64,000 bases of DNA from Pseudonocardia petroleophila (lineage in GTDB: Bacteria; Actinomycetota; Actinomycetes; Mycobacteriales; Pseudonocardiaceae), in assembly GCF_014235185.1 (NCBI RefSeq), contig NZ_CP060131.1:503501-567500 (forward strand). The letters are read 5' to 3'. A program made the position numbers and the translations under genes. The notes beneath the pieces were generated by a model. It was not told where the DNA came from. It did no database searches and saw only the letters and a program-made list of their open reading frames with translations. Shown here piece after piece: positions 38,167 to 48,482 of the stretch. The number at the start of each line of letters is the position of its first letter. Position 1 is the first letter of the stretch.

Positions 38167-39340
38167 TCCCCGGACCCACCACCGCCGCGTCCCAGTCGAT
38201 GTGGCGGTGGTGGATCCAGTTCTGCGCGCCGGGGCGCACCATGCGCAGGCCCACCGGCACGAGGGCGTCGCGCAGGATCCGTCCGACGGGTCCGGCGACC
38301 TTCTGCTTCCCGGCGCGGGCCCCGGCCCGGACGATCCGCTGCACCCGGTCGCGACGGAGCCCCTCGTAGGCGGTGAACGCCGTCGCGGGGTCGGGGGCGT
38401 CGCGCAGGCAGCGGGCCAGCTGCACGGCGTCCTCGGCCGCCATCGACGCCCCCTGCCCGGAGGCGGGCGAGGTCGCGTGGGCGGCGTCGCCGATCACCAC
38501 CATCCGGCCGTCGTGCCACCGGCGCACCGACGGCAGGTCATGGGAGTCCCATCCCCGCAGCTCGCCGGGGGTGGACTCGACGATCGCCGTCGCGGGCGTC
38601 CGGTCGTCGGCGAACAGGTCCCGCAGCCACGTCCGCCACTGCGCGTCGGTCAGCGCGGCAGCGCCGGCGCGCCACGGCGGGTTGGCGAACCACCAGACCC
38701 CGCCGTCCGGGGCCACCGCCCAGCCGAAGAACGCGCGCCGGCCGAACACCATCTCGTAGACGCCGGGCTCCGCACCGGTCTCCTGCGGCGGGGCGAACCC
38801 GCCGACGTTGAGGACCGGCAGCAGCCGCGGTGGCGTCGCCGCCGGGTCGATCAGCGTGCGCACGCGGGAGTGGACGCCGTCGGCGCCGATCAGCAGGTCC
38901 GCCGTCGCGGAACCGCCGTCGGCGAAGGAGGCGCGCACGCCGTCGCCGTCGGGGACGGCGTCGACGAGGCGGTGGCCGTGCTCGACCGTGATCCCCCGCC
39001 GCTGCGCCTCCTCGCGGAGGAGCGCGTAGAGGTCGGACCGGCGCAGCGTCACGCCCACGGTGCCGTCGGCCAGGGGCTCCCCCGTGCCCACCTGGCCGAG
39101 CAGCCGGCCGGATCCGCTGCGCAGCCGGATCGCGGGCGTCGGGAAGCCGAGACCGGCGACGTCGACGCCGACGGCGCGCAGCGCGTCGATGCCGTTGATC
39201 TGCAGGGTCAGGAAGACCCCCTGCTCGTCGGCGGGGCCCGGGCGCGCTTCGAACACGGTCGCCGCGACGCCCGCCCGCTGCAGCGCCATCGCCGCCACCG
39301 GCCCCGCCACGCCGCCGCCGATCACCAGTGCTGTGCGCAC
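38141..39340 (-). CDS. FAD-dependent monooxygenase (PHBH-like, group A)
   Basis: A 399-residue flavoprotein hydroxylase. The FAD Rossmann motif is VIGGGVAGPVAA near residue 6. The DG motif reads LIGADGVHSRVR near 150, and the second FAD motif reads GDAAHATSPASGQGASMAAEDA near 285. It uses NAD(P)H and O2 on an aromatic or polyketide-like substrate that I cannot name. The GTG start follows GGAG at 6 nt. It is divergent from a MarR-family gene across a 41-bp palindrome, so its expression is probably released by a ligand of that regulator, perhaps the enzyme's substrate. The C-terminus overlaps the ferritin-like gene. Confidence 0.87.
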   Translation of the reverse strand: MRTALVIGGGVAGPVAAMALQRAGVAATVFEARPGPADEQGVFLTLQINGIDALRAVGVDVAGLGFPTPAIRLRSGSGRLLGQVGTGEPLADGTVGVTLRRSDLYALLREEAQRRGITVEHGHRLVDAVPDGDGVRASFADGGSATADLLIGADGVHSRVRTLIDPAATPPRLLPVLNVGGFAPPQETGAEPGVYEMVFGRRAFFGWAVAPDGGVWWFANPPWRAGAAALTDAQWRTWLRDLFADDRTPATAIVESTPGELRGWDSHDLPSVRRWHDGRMVVIGDAAHATSPASGQGASMAAEDAVQLARCLRDAPDPATAFTAYEGLRRDRVQRIVRAGARAGKQKVAGPVGRILRDALVPVGLRMVRPGAQNWIHHRHIDWDAAVVGPGIRSGRRSG

Positions 39341-39373
39341 GTCCGCTCCTCGATAAGCTCACTCGGATGCTCA

Positions 39374-39414
39374 AGTATCTCGTCCAACCAAGTCTCTTGG
39401 TAGACCGAGATACT
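39374..39414. promoter_or_regulatory. 41-bp palindromic operator between monooxygenase and marR
   Basis: Outer arms AGTATCTCG (39374-39382) and CGAGATACT (39406-39414), and inner arms ACCAAG (39387-39392) and CTTGGT (39396-39401), are symmetric about 39394. It fills the space between the divergent starts, where a MarR dimer would repress both genes. Confidence 0.75.
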
Positions 39415-39429
39415 GTCAAGGAGGAAGTC

Positions 39430-39837
39430 GTGGACCAGGACGTCACCGCGGGGGTGCTGCGGCTGATCGCGAGCGCGGTGCTGCACAACCAGGCCGTCGC
39501 GCAGCGGCTCGGCCTCGGCGCCAGCGACTCCCAGTTCCTGACGCTGCTCGACGTGCACGGCCCGCTGACGCCCGGCCGCCTCGCCGAGCTCACCGGACTG
39601 TCGACGGGCACCGTCACCGGCGTGATCGACCGCCTGGAGCGCGGCGGCTTCGTCGAGCGCACCCGGGACGGCGGCGACCGTCGCAGGGTCCTCGTCGCCC
39701 CCGCCCCCGGCGCCCGCGCGACCCTCGCCCCGCACTACCGCGAGCAGGGCGAGCACCTCGCGGCCGTCCTGAGCACCCGCACCCCCGACGAGCTCCGCGT
39801 GATCGCAGCGTTCCTCGACGACCTCGCCCCGCCCTGA
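39430..39837 (+). CDS. MarR-family transcriptional regulator
   Basis: A 135-residue winged-helix protein. AGVLRLIASAVLHNQAVAQRLGL is the dimer helix, GPLTPGRLAELTGLSTGTVTGVIDRLERGGFV the helix-turn-helix with recognition helix near residue 60, and RTRDGGDRRRVLVA the wing with the usual D-x-R-x-x-x-V/L motif. I use the GTG at 39430 because AAGGAGG stands 5 nt before it; an ATG at 39367 would place the operator palindrome inside the gene. Probably autoregulates and represses the divergent flavin monooxygenase. A weak 7-bp stem at 39854-39891 may end the transcript. Confidence 0.88.
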   Translation: MDQDVTAGVLRLIASAVLHNQAVAQRLGLGASDSQFLTLLDVHGPLTPGRLAELTGLSTGTVTGVIDRLERGGFVERTRDGGDRRRVLVAPAPGARATLAPHYREQGEHLAAVLSTRTPDELRVIAAFLDDLAPP

Positions 39838-39949
39838 ACGGTCCTCCCGGTTCCGTTCCCCGGCGCCCGGGACGCTGCGAGCCCGGGAACGAGGAGCCTC
39901 TCCGTCTACTGACCACTCTCTCGATACTCGAGACCGGACTCTGAACAAC

Positions 39950-39965
39950 TCGAACAGATGTTCGC
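39950..39965 (+). promoter_or_regulatory. LexA (SOS) box
   Basis: TCGAACAGATGTTCGC matches the actinobacterial SOS box TCGAAC-N4-GTTCGA with one mismatch at the last base. It covers the -35 region of the DUF222-HNH gene, where LexA would block transcription. Confidence 0.7.
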
Positions 39966-39985
39966 CTACGCGCCCCGTTTCCTGG

Positions 39986-39991
39986 TAGAAT
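39986..39991 (+). promoter_or_regulatory. -10 box of DUF222-HNH gene (leaderless)
   Basis: TAGAAT, the best -10 match in the window, 6 nt before the ATG at 39998, with no ribosome site. The LexA box ends 20 bp upstream. Confidence 0.65.
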
Positions 39992-39997
39992 TCGACC

Positions 39998-41185
39998 ATG
40001 TCCCCGATCCGTTCCGAAGCAGCTCTCATCGAGCGGATCGCGCTGCTCGAAGAACGGAAAGCGGCCATCGCCGCCGAACAGTCCGAGGCCGTTCTCGCAT
40101 TTGCGACAGCACACGCGGAATCGCAGACCGCGGCCGGTGACGTCGACCCGGAGATGCTCGAACGCAGTATCGCCGCCCAGGTCGGGTTGGCCTGTCGGGT
40201 GTCGCCGACCGAGGGCAGGCGGCGGGTCCGGATCGCCCGGGACCTGCACGCCGGGCACACCCGGGTCCGGGAACTGTTCACCGCGGGACGACTCAGCGAG
40301 TACCAGACCGCGACCATCGTCGCCGCCACCGCGCACCTGTCCGGCGCTGAGCGTTCCGAGGTCGACGAGATGCTGGCGCAGCGCCGGGTCGAGACCCTCG
40401 GCGTGCGCCGGATCCACGACCTCACCCGGTCCCTGGCCGCGCGGGTCGCTCCGGAGAAGTTCACCGCCCGCTGCCGGGCCGCCCGCACCGGCCGCCGGGT
40501 GTCGGTCCGCCCCGTCGCGGACGGGATGGCCGATCTGACCGCCCACCTGCCGGTCGAGGAGGCCGTGGCCTGCTACGCCGCCCTCGCCGCTGCGGTGAAC
40601 GAGGTCGCGGTGCGGGCCGAACCGGTCACCCGTGGGCGCGGTCAGATCATGGCCGACACCCTGGTCGAACGCCTCACCGGACAGGCCACCGCCCGCGATG
40701 TGAACGTCGAGATCCAGGTGCTGGTCCCGGTCGAGGCGCTGGTCGACCCCGCCGGCCCGCTGCCCGCGCAGATCGCCGGCCACGGACCCGTCCCGGTCGA
40801 GTTCCTCACCACCGAAGAGGGCCGGAGGACGTGGCGACGGCTGATCGCCCGCGACGGGGTGGTGATCGGCGGGGACTCCCGCAGCCGCCTGTTCACCGGG
40901 CGGTTGGCCGCGCTGATCCGGGCCCGGGACGGCCACCGCTGCCGCGAACCGTACTGCGACGCCCCGATCCGCCACATCGACCACACCCACCGCTGGAAAG
41001 ACGGCGGCCGCACCGAGTTCACCAATGGCCGCGGATTGTGCGCATTCCACAACCACGTCCGGGAAACAGCGGGGTGGCGAGCGGCCGTCACGAACTCTGG
41101 AATCGTCACCACCACTCCCACCGGCCGGGTATACAGATCGGACATCGATATCCGCGCCGAAAGACGGTCCGTCCTCGCCGGTTGA
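39998..41185 (+). CDS. DUF222 / HNH endonuclease domain protein (13E12-like)
   Basis: A 395-residue protein with an N-terminal DUF222 region (about 10-290, helical: LACRVSPTEGRRRVRIARDLHAG and LFTAGRLSEYQTATIVAATAHL) and a C-terminal HNH nuclease motif. There CREPYCDAPIRHIDHTHRW supplies Cys pairs and His, and GLCAFHNHVRE the last His. This is the multi-copy actinobacterial family that includes the mycobacterial 13E12 repeat proteins, some of which are LexA-regulated. An SOS box overlaps its promoter here too. The true role (mobile nuclease, DNA-damage response or defence) is not settled. Codon use is slightly less GC-extreme at the 5' end than in the neighbours. Confidence 0.85.
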   Translation: MSPIRSEAALIERIALLEERKAAIAAEQSEAVLAFATAHAESQTAAGDVDPEMLERSIAAQVGLACRVSPTEGRRRVRIARDLHAGHTRVRELFTAGRLSEYQTATIVAATAHLSGAERSEVDEMLAQRRVETLGVRRIHDLTRSLAARVAPEKFTARCRAARTGRRVSVRPVADGMADLTAHLPVEEAVACYAALAAAVNEVAVRAEPVTRGRGQIMADTLVERLTGQATARDVNVEIQVLVPVEALVDPAGPLPAQIAGHGPVPVEFLTTEEGRRTWRRLIARDGVVIGGDSRSRLFTGRLAALIRARDGHRCREPYCDAPIRHIDHTHRWKDGGRTEFTNGRGLCAFHNHVRETAGWRAAVTNSGIVTTTPTGRVYRSDIDIRAERRSVLAG

Positions 41186-41484
41186 CATCCCGCAAGGAAG
41201 CGGCGCTCTCCTGCTCGGCCCGGTTATGGTCGACCGGCCCAGGTCGGCCGAATCTACGTACCCGGGCCGGGCGGGCGTCGACCCCGGCCCGACGTGCCCG
41301 CGTGCCACATGCCGTCCCGCAGGGACGGGCGAGACGCCCGGTGGTACGGCCCCACGAGCTCAATCGCGCAACGGACCACCGCCCCCGTTCTGCGTGTGGG
41401 TGGACCGCCCGCCACGGCCCGACACCCGGCGACGCCACGGACGTCCCGACCACTCCTCGTACACCCGCCCCGCAGCACACCCGT
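41186..41484. other. non-coding stretch after the HNH gene
   Basis: About 300 bp in which I see no supported gene. All six frames are open for long stretches but give low-complexity Pro/Arg/Ala translations with no family features. A small hairpin CCGTCCC/GGGACGG near 41310-41327 may end the HNH transcript. The stretch leads into the tandem array. Confidence 0.6.
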
Positions 41485-41806
41485 CGGCGGCCGCGCACTC
41501 GCCGGTGGCCGCCACGATTCGCCGAACGACATCGGCGCACTGGCCGCGCGCCGGCGACCCACTCGCCGGTGGCAGCGGCACTCGCCAGGCGGCAGCGGCC
41601 AACTCGCCTGGCGTCGGCGGCGAACCCGCCGAGCGGCAGCGGCAAACTCGCCGGGCCCCGGCCCCATCCGCCGAGCGCCGGCGGCAAACCCGCCGGGCGC
41701 CAGCGGCAAACTCGCCAGGCGGCAGCGGCAACCCACCGGGCGGCAGCGGCAAACTCACCGGGCGCCGTCGGCAAACTCGCCGGGGCCCGACGGCAAACTC
41801 GCGGTC
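41485..41806. repeat. tandem array of ~15 units of a 22-bp GC-rich repeat
   Basis: Units of 20-22 bp follow one another without spacers. The consensus is about GGCAGCGGCAAACTCGCCGG followed by GC; later copies are close to it, and the first three are degenerate. Each unit can form a small hairpin, CGGC-AAACTC-GCCG. Unit length is not a multiple of three and no frame makes a convincing protein, so the array is non-coding. It runs up to and slightly into the 3' end of the small leftward gene at 41805. Confidence 0.75.
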
Positions 41807-42059
41807 AGGGGGTGCCGGGGAACAGCTGCTGGAGCTGCCCGAGCCGCACGAACCCGTAGACCACGAGCGCGAGGAACACCAGGCTCGCCAGCGAGGTGAG
41901 GACGTAGCAGGTGGCCCGCAGCCCGCGCAGGACGCGGCCATCGGGGCGGGCGGTGTAGCTGCGGCGCGAGCGCGGGGTGGGGCCCCAGCCGGGCCGGTCG
42001 CCGACGGCGTGCATCGGGCCGGTCCGCGTCGTCGCCCCCTGGGTCGGAATCGTCTTCAT
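41805..42059 (-). CDS. small single-pass membrane protein, 84 aa
   Basis: Unrecognised. A basic N-terminal half (about residues 1-50, rich in Arg, Pro and Thr, probably cytoplasmic) is followed by one membrane helix (CYVLTSLASLVFLALVVYGF, about 51-70) and a short tail. A purine stretch GGGGGAC precedes the ATG at 42059. Codon use is normal for the genome, and the single clear transmembrane helix supports a real gene. Its stop codon lies in the last unit of the tandem repeat array. Confidence 0.55.
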   Translation of the reverse strand: MKTIPTQGATTRTGPMHAVGDRPGWGPTPRSRRSYTARPDGRVLRGLRATCYVLTSLASLVFLALVVYGFVRLGQLQQLFPGTP

Positions 42060-42170
42060 GGCTCACGTCCCCCGACGTCGGCTGCGCTGTCGACCCGTTG
42101 TAGCGGAGCGCAGCCCCCGTGACACCGACGGGACGGCCGGTCCACCCGAACGTGGCGACGAACGCGCTCC

Positions 42171-42176
42171 TAGGCT
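42171..42176 (+). promoter_or_regulatory. -10 box of response regulator gene (leaderless)
   Basis: TAGGCT, 6 nt before the ATG at 42183. The GGAG that follows is too close to the start to serve as a ribosome site. Confidence 0.5.
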
Positions 42177-42182
42177 GGAGCC

Positions 42183-42860
42183 ATGAGTCACCTGCTGGTG
42201 ATCGAGGACGACGCGGAGATCGGCGAGCTGCTCCGGTCGAGCCTCGCGCTGCACGGGCACACCGTGCACTGGGAGCGCACCGGGCGCGGCGGGCTCGACC
42301 GGGCGTCGGCCGACATCGACCTCGTCCTGCTCGACCTCGGCCTCCCCGACCTCGACGGGCTGGAGGTCTGCCGCCAGCTCCGGCTGGTGCTGCCGACCAC
42401 CGTGATCGTCATGCTGACGGCGCGGGCCCGGGAGATGGACGTCGTCGTCGGGCTGGAGGTCGGCGCCGACGACTACCTGGTCAAGCCGGTGCCGCTGGCC
42501 GAGCTGGTGGCGCGGGTGCGGGCCCACCTGCGCCGCACCGAGCCCACGAAGACGCCGGCGACGCACTCCGTCGGCGACCTCACCGTCAGCGTCGAGAGCC
42601 GCCGCGCGGTCGTCGGCGGGGTCGAGCTGGCGCTGCGCCCGCGCGAGTTCGACCTGCTGGCCCGGCTGATCGTGGAGCCCGGTTCGGCGGTGAGCCGGGA
42701 GACGCTCATGTCGGAGGTCTGGGACCAGCACTGGTACGGCTCCACCAAGACCCTCGACGTCCACGTGGCCGCCCTGCGCCGCAAGCTCGCCGAGACCGGC
42801 CGCGCGGTACCGCAGATCATGACCGTGCGCGGCCACGGCTACCGCCTCGAGGCGCCCTGA
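42183..42860 (+). CDS. OmpR/PhoB-type response regulator
   Basis: A 225-residue two-domain regulator. The receiver domain (1-115) has the acidic pair in VIEDDAEIG, the phospho-acceptor Asp in LVLLDLGLPDLDG near residue 55 and the conserved Lys in DYLVKPVPLAEL near 101. The C-terminal winged helix (about 130-225) ends TKTLDVHVAALRRKLAE and VRGHGYRLE, the usual recognition helix and wing. Its partner is almost certainly the histidine kinase encoded convergently 4 nt beyond its stop. This opposite-strand arrangement is less common than a co-transcribed pair and lets the two be expressed separately. Confidence 0.93.
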   Translation: MSHLLVIEDDAEIGELLRSSLALHGHTVHWERTGRGGLDRASADIDLVLLDLGLPDLDGLEVCRQLRLVLPTTVIVMLTARAREMDVVVGLEVGADDYLVKPVPLAELVARVRAHLRRTEPTKTPATHSVGDLTVSVESRRAVVGGVELALRPREFDLLARLIVEPGSAVSRETLMSEVWDQHWYGSTKTLDVHVAALRRKLAETGRAVPQIMTVRGHGYRLEAP

Positions 42861-42864
42861 CGGG

Positions 42865-44160
42865 TCAGTGCAGCGACGCAGCCCGCAGCAGCAGCGCGAA
42901 CTGCGGGGGCGCGGGCCGGGCCAGCCGCAGGTGCCCGCCCTCGGCCTCGGCGAGGCGCCGGGCCAGCGCGAGACCGAGCCCGTGACCGGTGGCCGAGGGC
43001 GAGCGCCGGGTGAACAGCTCCGAGTCGGTCAGCGTGATGCCGGGACCGCGGTCGCTGACGTCGATGCCGACGGCGTCACCGGCGTCGCGGGCGGTGACCT
43101 GCACCGGGCCCGACCCGTGCACCAGCGCGTTCTCCAGCAGCACGGCCAGCACCTGCCGGACGGCCGCGCCGGAGGCCAGTGCGGGCGGCGTCTGCGGGTC
43201 GACGACGACGATCAGCGGGCGCCCCTGCTTGTCGAACTGCGCCGCCCACTGGCCGCGCGCCTCCGCGAGCAGCGCGCCGACGTCGAGCGCGTCGACGGCC
43301 CCGTGGGTGTCGCGGGCCAGCTCGAGCAGCTCCTCGACGGTCCGCTCGATCCGCTCGGTCGAGCGCAGTCCCTGCTGCAGGGCGGGCCGCGGGTCCTCGC
43401 CGGGGCGCTCCAGCGCCGACTCCAGGCCCAGCCGCAGGCTCGTCAGCGGGGTCCGCAGCTGGTGGGAGGCCTCCGCGGAGAACGCCCGCTCACGGGCGAG
43501 CAGGTCGTCCAGGCGGGCCGCGGTGCGGTTGAGCGAGCTGCCGACGGCGTCGATCTCGGCGTAGGCGACGGGCGGCAGGCGCACCGAGAAGTCGCCGTTG
43601 CCGAGCCGCTGCGCCGCGGTGGTGAGCTGGTCGAGCGGCTGCGCCATCCGCGCCGCCTGGCGCCGGGCCAGCAGCCACACGGCCCCGATCGCCACCCCGG
43701 CCAGCGCGACCATGCCGATCCAGGCCAGCCCGACGGGCCACAGCAGCGTGCTCGACGAGCCGGAGACCCGCACGACGCCGACGACGTCGCCCTTGTCCAC
43801 GACGGGGACCGCCGCGACCAGCTGGCCGTCGTCGGACCCCGCCGACACCCGCCCGCGCAGTGCCCTGAGGACGAACTCGTCGGGCTCCGTCGGGCCGCGT
43901 CCGAGCAACCACGTTCCGTCACCGTCGTACACGGACCGGAAGGTGAGCTCGGCGAAGTCGTCGAGGTCCCCCCCGTCGGGCGTCTCCCCCTCGGCGAGCG
44001 CGTTCGACACGCGCACCGCGGACCGCTCGGCCTGTCGTTCCAGGTCGAGGACCTTGTACTGCTCGGCGTACAGTGCGCCGGCCGCCGCGAGCGGCAGGCC
44101 GAACAGGACGATGGCGAGGGTGGCCGACAGGACGGCGAGCGTCACGATCCGTGTGCGCAC
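42865..44160 (-). CDS. sensor histidine kinase
   Basis: A 431-residue membrane kinase. The first helix (VTLAVLSATLAIVLFGLPLAAAG) and the second (LLWPVGLAWIGMVALAGVAIGAVWLL, about 142-167) enclose an extracytoplasmic sensor of ~110 residues. A HAMP linker follows, then the H-box ASHQLRTPLTSLR with phospho-acceptor His233, N-box LENALVHGSG, G1 DRGPGI and G2 GHGLGLALARRLAEAEGG. The GTG at 44160 follows GGAG at 6 nt. The ligand is unknown. Convergent with its probable response regulator. Confidence 0.92.
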   Translation of the reverse strand: MRTRIVTLAVLSATLAIVLFGLPLAAAGALYAEQYKVLDLERQAERSAVRVSNALAEGETPDGGDLDDFAELTFRSVYDGDGTWLLGRGPTEPDEFVLRALRGRVSAGSDDGQLVAAVPVVDKGDVVGVVRVSGSSSTLLWPVGLAWIGMVALAGVAIGAVWLLARRQAARMAQPLDQLTTAAQRLGNGDFSVRLPPVAYAEIDAVGSSLNRTAARLDDLLARERAFSAEASHQLRTPLTSLRLGLESALERPGEDPRPALQQGLRSTERIERTVEELLELARDTHGAVDALDVGALLAEARGQWAAQFDKQGRPLIVVVDPQTPPALASGAAVRQVLAVLLENALVHGSGPVQVTARDAGDAVGIDVSDRGPGITLTDSELFTRRSPSATGHGLGLALARRLAEAEGGHLRLARPAPPQFALLLRAASLH

Positions 44161-44248
44161 GTCGACTCCTCAGCGTGATGTGACCGTCCCGGACGGGCGT
44201 TGGCCGTTCCTTAACCTTGCACGAACCGGACGCTTGCCGTCGCATCCC

Positions 44249-44254
44249 TACCGT
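44249..44254 (+). promoter_or_regulatory. -10 box of GT-A-like gene (leaderless)
   Basis: TACCGT, 7 nt before the GTG at 44262, with no ribosome site. Confidence 0.4.
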
Positions 44255-44261
44255 GGATCAC

Positions 44262-45203
44262 GTGAGTCCACGAGTGCGCATCGTCTACCGGTCGGCCGAG
44301 TCGGAGAACACCAAACCCCGACCCGCCTACTACAGCAAGACCCTGGCACTGGCGTCGGTGCTGCGCGCCGCCGAGCCGCTGGGGTCCGACGTCGAGATTG
44401 TCTTCGTCAACGACGGCGAGATCCCGGCCGACCGCCTGGCCCTCATGGAGGCGCACGGCACCGTCCGGCAGATCGCCGCCGGCAGCAACCGCGCCTCGTT
44501 CCGCTCCGTCGTGGCCCGCGAGGCCGTCCTGTCCGGCGGCCCGGACGACATCGTGTGGTTCGCCGAGGACGACTACCTCTACTCCCCCGATGCGTTCACC
44601 ACGCTGGTCGCGGCCGTCGAGGAGTTCCCGGAGGCCGCGTACTTCGCCCTCTACGGCTCCGACGCCCTCGACGCCGGGGCGTCCGGCCGCCGGGCCGTCC
44701 GGCGCGAGGAGCCCGGCACCGACGGGATCGCCGACGTACCGCGCGTCGGCTCCGCGGCCTGGTACCGCTCCTTCGCCACCACCAGCACGTTCGGCGTGCG
44801 CGGCGACGCGCTGCGGGCCGACGCCGCGCTGCTGCGGCTGATGCCCTTCACCGGCGGCGCCTGGGACATCGCGACCTGCCTCGCGCTGCAGGGCTACCGC
44901 CCCTTCGGTCTCGCCGACCTGGGTCCCGACCCGGACGGCTCCGCGCTCCGCGGCCTCGTCCGGGGCCTCGTGCGCGCGGTGGTCGGCGCGCGCACGACGC
45001 GCCGCGCGTCGCGGCACCGGGTGATGCTGGGCTCCGACCCGGAGCTGGCGTGGCACATGGAGGTCCACGACGACTCGACGCGGTCGCGGCCCAGCAGCGC
45101 CACCGCGGCCGTCGACTGGCAGGCCCTCGCGGTCGACACGATGTTCTGGGCGGCCGACCGCGGCATCCCGGTCCCGACCGGCTCCGCCGTCGCCTCCCGC
45201 TAG
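44262..45203 (+). CDS. GT-A-like glycosyltransferase family protein
   Basis: A 313-residue cytoplasmic protein that looks like a nucleotide-sugar GT-A fold. RVRIVYRSAESENTKPRPAY opens a Rossmann-like half, DVEIVFVNDGEIP follows, and VWFAEDDYLYSPDAFTTLVAAV (a DxD-like acidic motif near residue 105) would hold the metal and sugar nucleotide. The later part contains a FTGGAWDIATCLAL segment. No acceptor can be inferred and there are no cell-wall genes beside it. The GTG at 44262 is set from the -10 box; another GTG 12 nt later is possible. It ends one base before the convergent anti-sigma-type gene. Confidence 0.6.
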   Translation: MSPRVRIVYRSAESENTKPRPAYYSKTLALASVLRAAEPLGSDVEIVFVNDGEIPADRLALMEAHGTVRQIAAGSNRASFRSVVAREAVLSGGPDDIVWFAEDDYLYSPDAFTTLVAAVEEFPEAAYFALYGSDALDAGASGRRAVRREEPGTDGIADVPRVGSAAWYRSFATTSTFGVRGDALRADAALLRLMPFTGGAWDIATCLALQGYRPFGLADLGPDPDGSALRGLVRGLVRAVVGARTTRRASRHRVMLGSDPELAWHMEVHDDSTRSRPSSATAAVDWQALAVDTMFWAADRGIPVPTGSAVASR

Positions 45204-45204
45204 C

Positions 45205-45663
45205 TCACCCGGCGCGGCGGGCCGGGCAGTCCATCCGCTGGCGCACGGTGACCGTGGTCCCGGTGCGGGCCCGGTCCACCTCGAGGACGTCGACGAACGA
45301 CTCGATCATGCGCAGCCCGCGGCCGCGGTCACCCGGATCGTGCGCGGGCTCCTTCCACCGGCCGGTGTCGCCGACGGCGAGCTCGATCCGGAAGGGACCG
45401 GCGCAGCCGGCGTGCGGTGAGCGCGCCCCGCGCAACCGGGTGACGCGCCCGACGACCCGCACGGCCCCGGACCCGTCACCGGCGGGGTAGGCGTGGTCGA
45501 CGCAGTTGGCGACGGCCTCGCTCACCGCGTAGACGAGGTCCTCGCCGGTGTCGCACAGCGCGGAGGAGCCGCAGAGCCCGCCGAGCCAGTCCGCCATCGC
45601 CCGGCGGACCCGCAGGGGCGCACACGCCCGCGCGGGGAGCGCCAGATCGAGGTCGTCGGCCAC
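45205..45663 (-). CDS. ATP-binding protein of the SpoIIAB/RsbW type
   Basis: A 152-residue single-domain GHKL ATPase of the kind used as anti-sigma kinase or its partner in Streptomyces-like regulatory networks. N-box [15 protein letters not shown] is near residue 44, G1 [11 protein letters not shown] near 105, and G2-like [15 protein letters not shown] near 118. No anti-anti-sigma gene is beside it. The GTG at 45663 is the only reasonable in-frame start and has no clear ribosome site, so the N-terminus is tentative. The upstream frame includes Cys-rich residues (GCGYCC) that I regard as untranslated. Confidence 0.75.
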   Translation of the reverse strand: MADDLDLALPARACAPLRVRRAMADWLGGLCGSSALCDTGEDLVYAVSEAVANCVDHAYPAGDGSGAVRVVGRVTRLRGARSPHAGCAGPFRIELAVGDTGRWKEPAHDPGDRGRGLRMIESFVDVLEVDRARTGTTVTVRQRMDCPARRAG

Positions 45664-45710
45664 GACGCAGCAGTACCCGCATCCGGACGTCGCTGAACCC
45701 GCCGTTCGGC

Positions 45711-48062
<2,352 letters not shown>

Positions 48063-48066
48063 GGGA

Positions 48067-48477
48067 TCAGTTCACCTCGAAGATGCGGATCATGTTGCCC
48101 GCGGGGTCGCGGAGGGCGCAGTCGCGGACGCCCCACGGCTGGTCGGTCGGTTCCTGGACGATGTCGGCGTCGCCGGCCTGCAGCTTCTCGAACGTGCCGT
48201 CGAGGTCCGGGGTGGCGAGGTTGATGCTGGCGTAGGTGCCCTTGGCCATCATCTCGGAGATCACGCGGCGCTCGTCGTCGGTGACGCCGGGGTCGGCGGC
48301 GGGCGGGTGCAGCACGATCGAGGTCCCGGGCTGGCCGACGGGGCCGATCGTGAGCCAGTGCAGCCCGCCGTACTCGACGTCGTTGCGCAGCTCGAAGCCG
48401 AGCGTGTCGCGGTAGAAGGCCAGCGACGCCTCGTGGTCGTCGTGGGGGAGGAAGCAGTTGTAGATGCTGAGGTCCAT
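48067..48477 (-). CDS. VOC-family protein
   Basis: A 136-residue protein with a single vicinal-oxygen-chelate fold of two beta-alpha-beta-beta-beta modules ([32 protein letters not shown] opening; closing [23 protein letters not shown]). Metal or ligand residues would be the N-terminal His and the Glu near the C-terminus (RIFEVN). In this family it may be a drug-binding or glyoxalase-like protein. It is co-transcribed with the UvrA-like gene. The ATG at 48477 lies 7 nt after TAGCGT, a leaderless pattern. Confidence 0.85.
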   Translation of the reverse strand: MDLSIYNCFLPHDDHEASLAFYRDTLGFELRNDVEYGGLHWLTIGPVGQPGTSIVLHPPAADPGVTDDERRVISEMMAKGTYASINLATPDLDGTFEKLQAGDADIVQEPTDQPWGVRDCALRDPAGNMIRIFEVN

Positions 48478-48482
48478 GGCGG

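Noticed and set aside
41485..41806. CRISPR array
   Set aside because: Units are 20-22 bp and contiguous, with no unique spacers and no cas genes nearby; it is a simple tandem repeat.
40831..41859. Long open frames across the HNH 3' end and the repeat array
   Set aside because: Their translations are Pro/Arg/Ala-rich shadows in very GC-rich DNA. They overlap a well-supported gene in another frame and have no domain or ribosome site.
45664..45710. Cys-rich peptide GCGYCC as N-terminus of the anti-sigma-type ATPase
   Set aside because: No in-frame start codon lies upstream within the gap; the GTG at 45663 fits the domain length.
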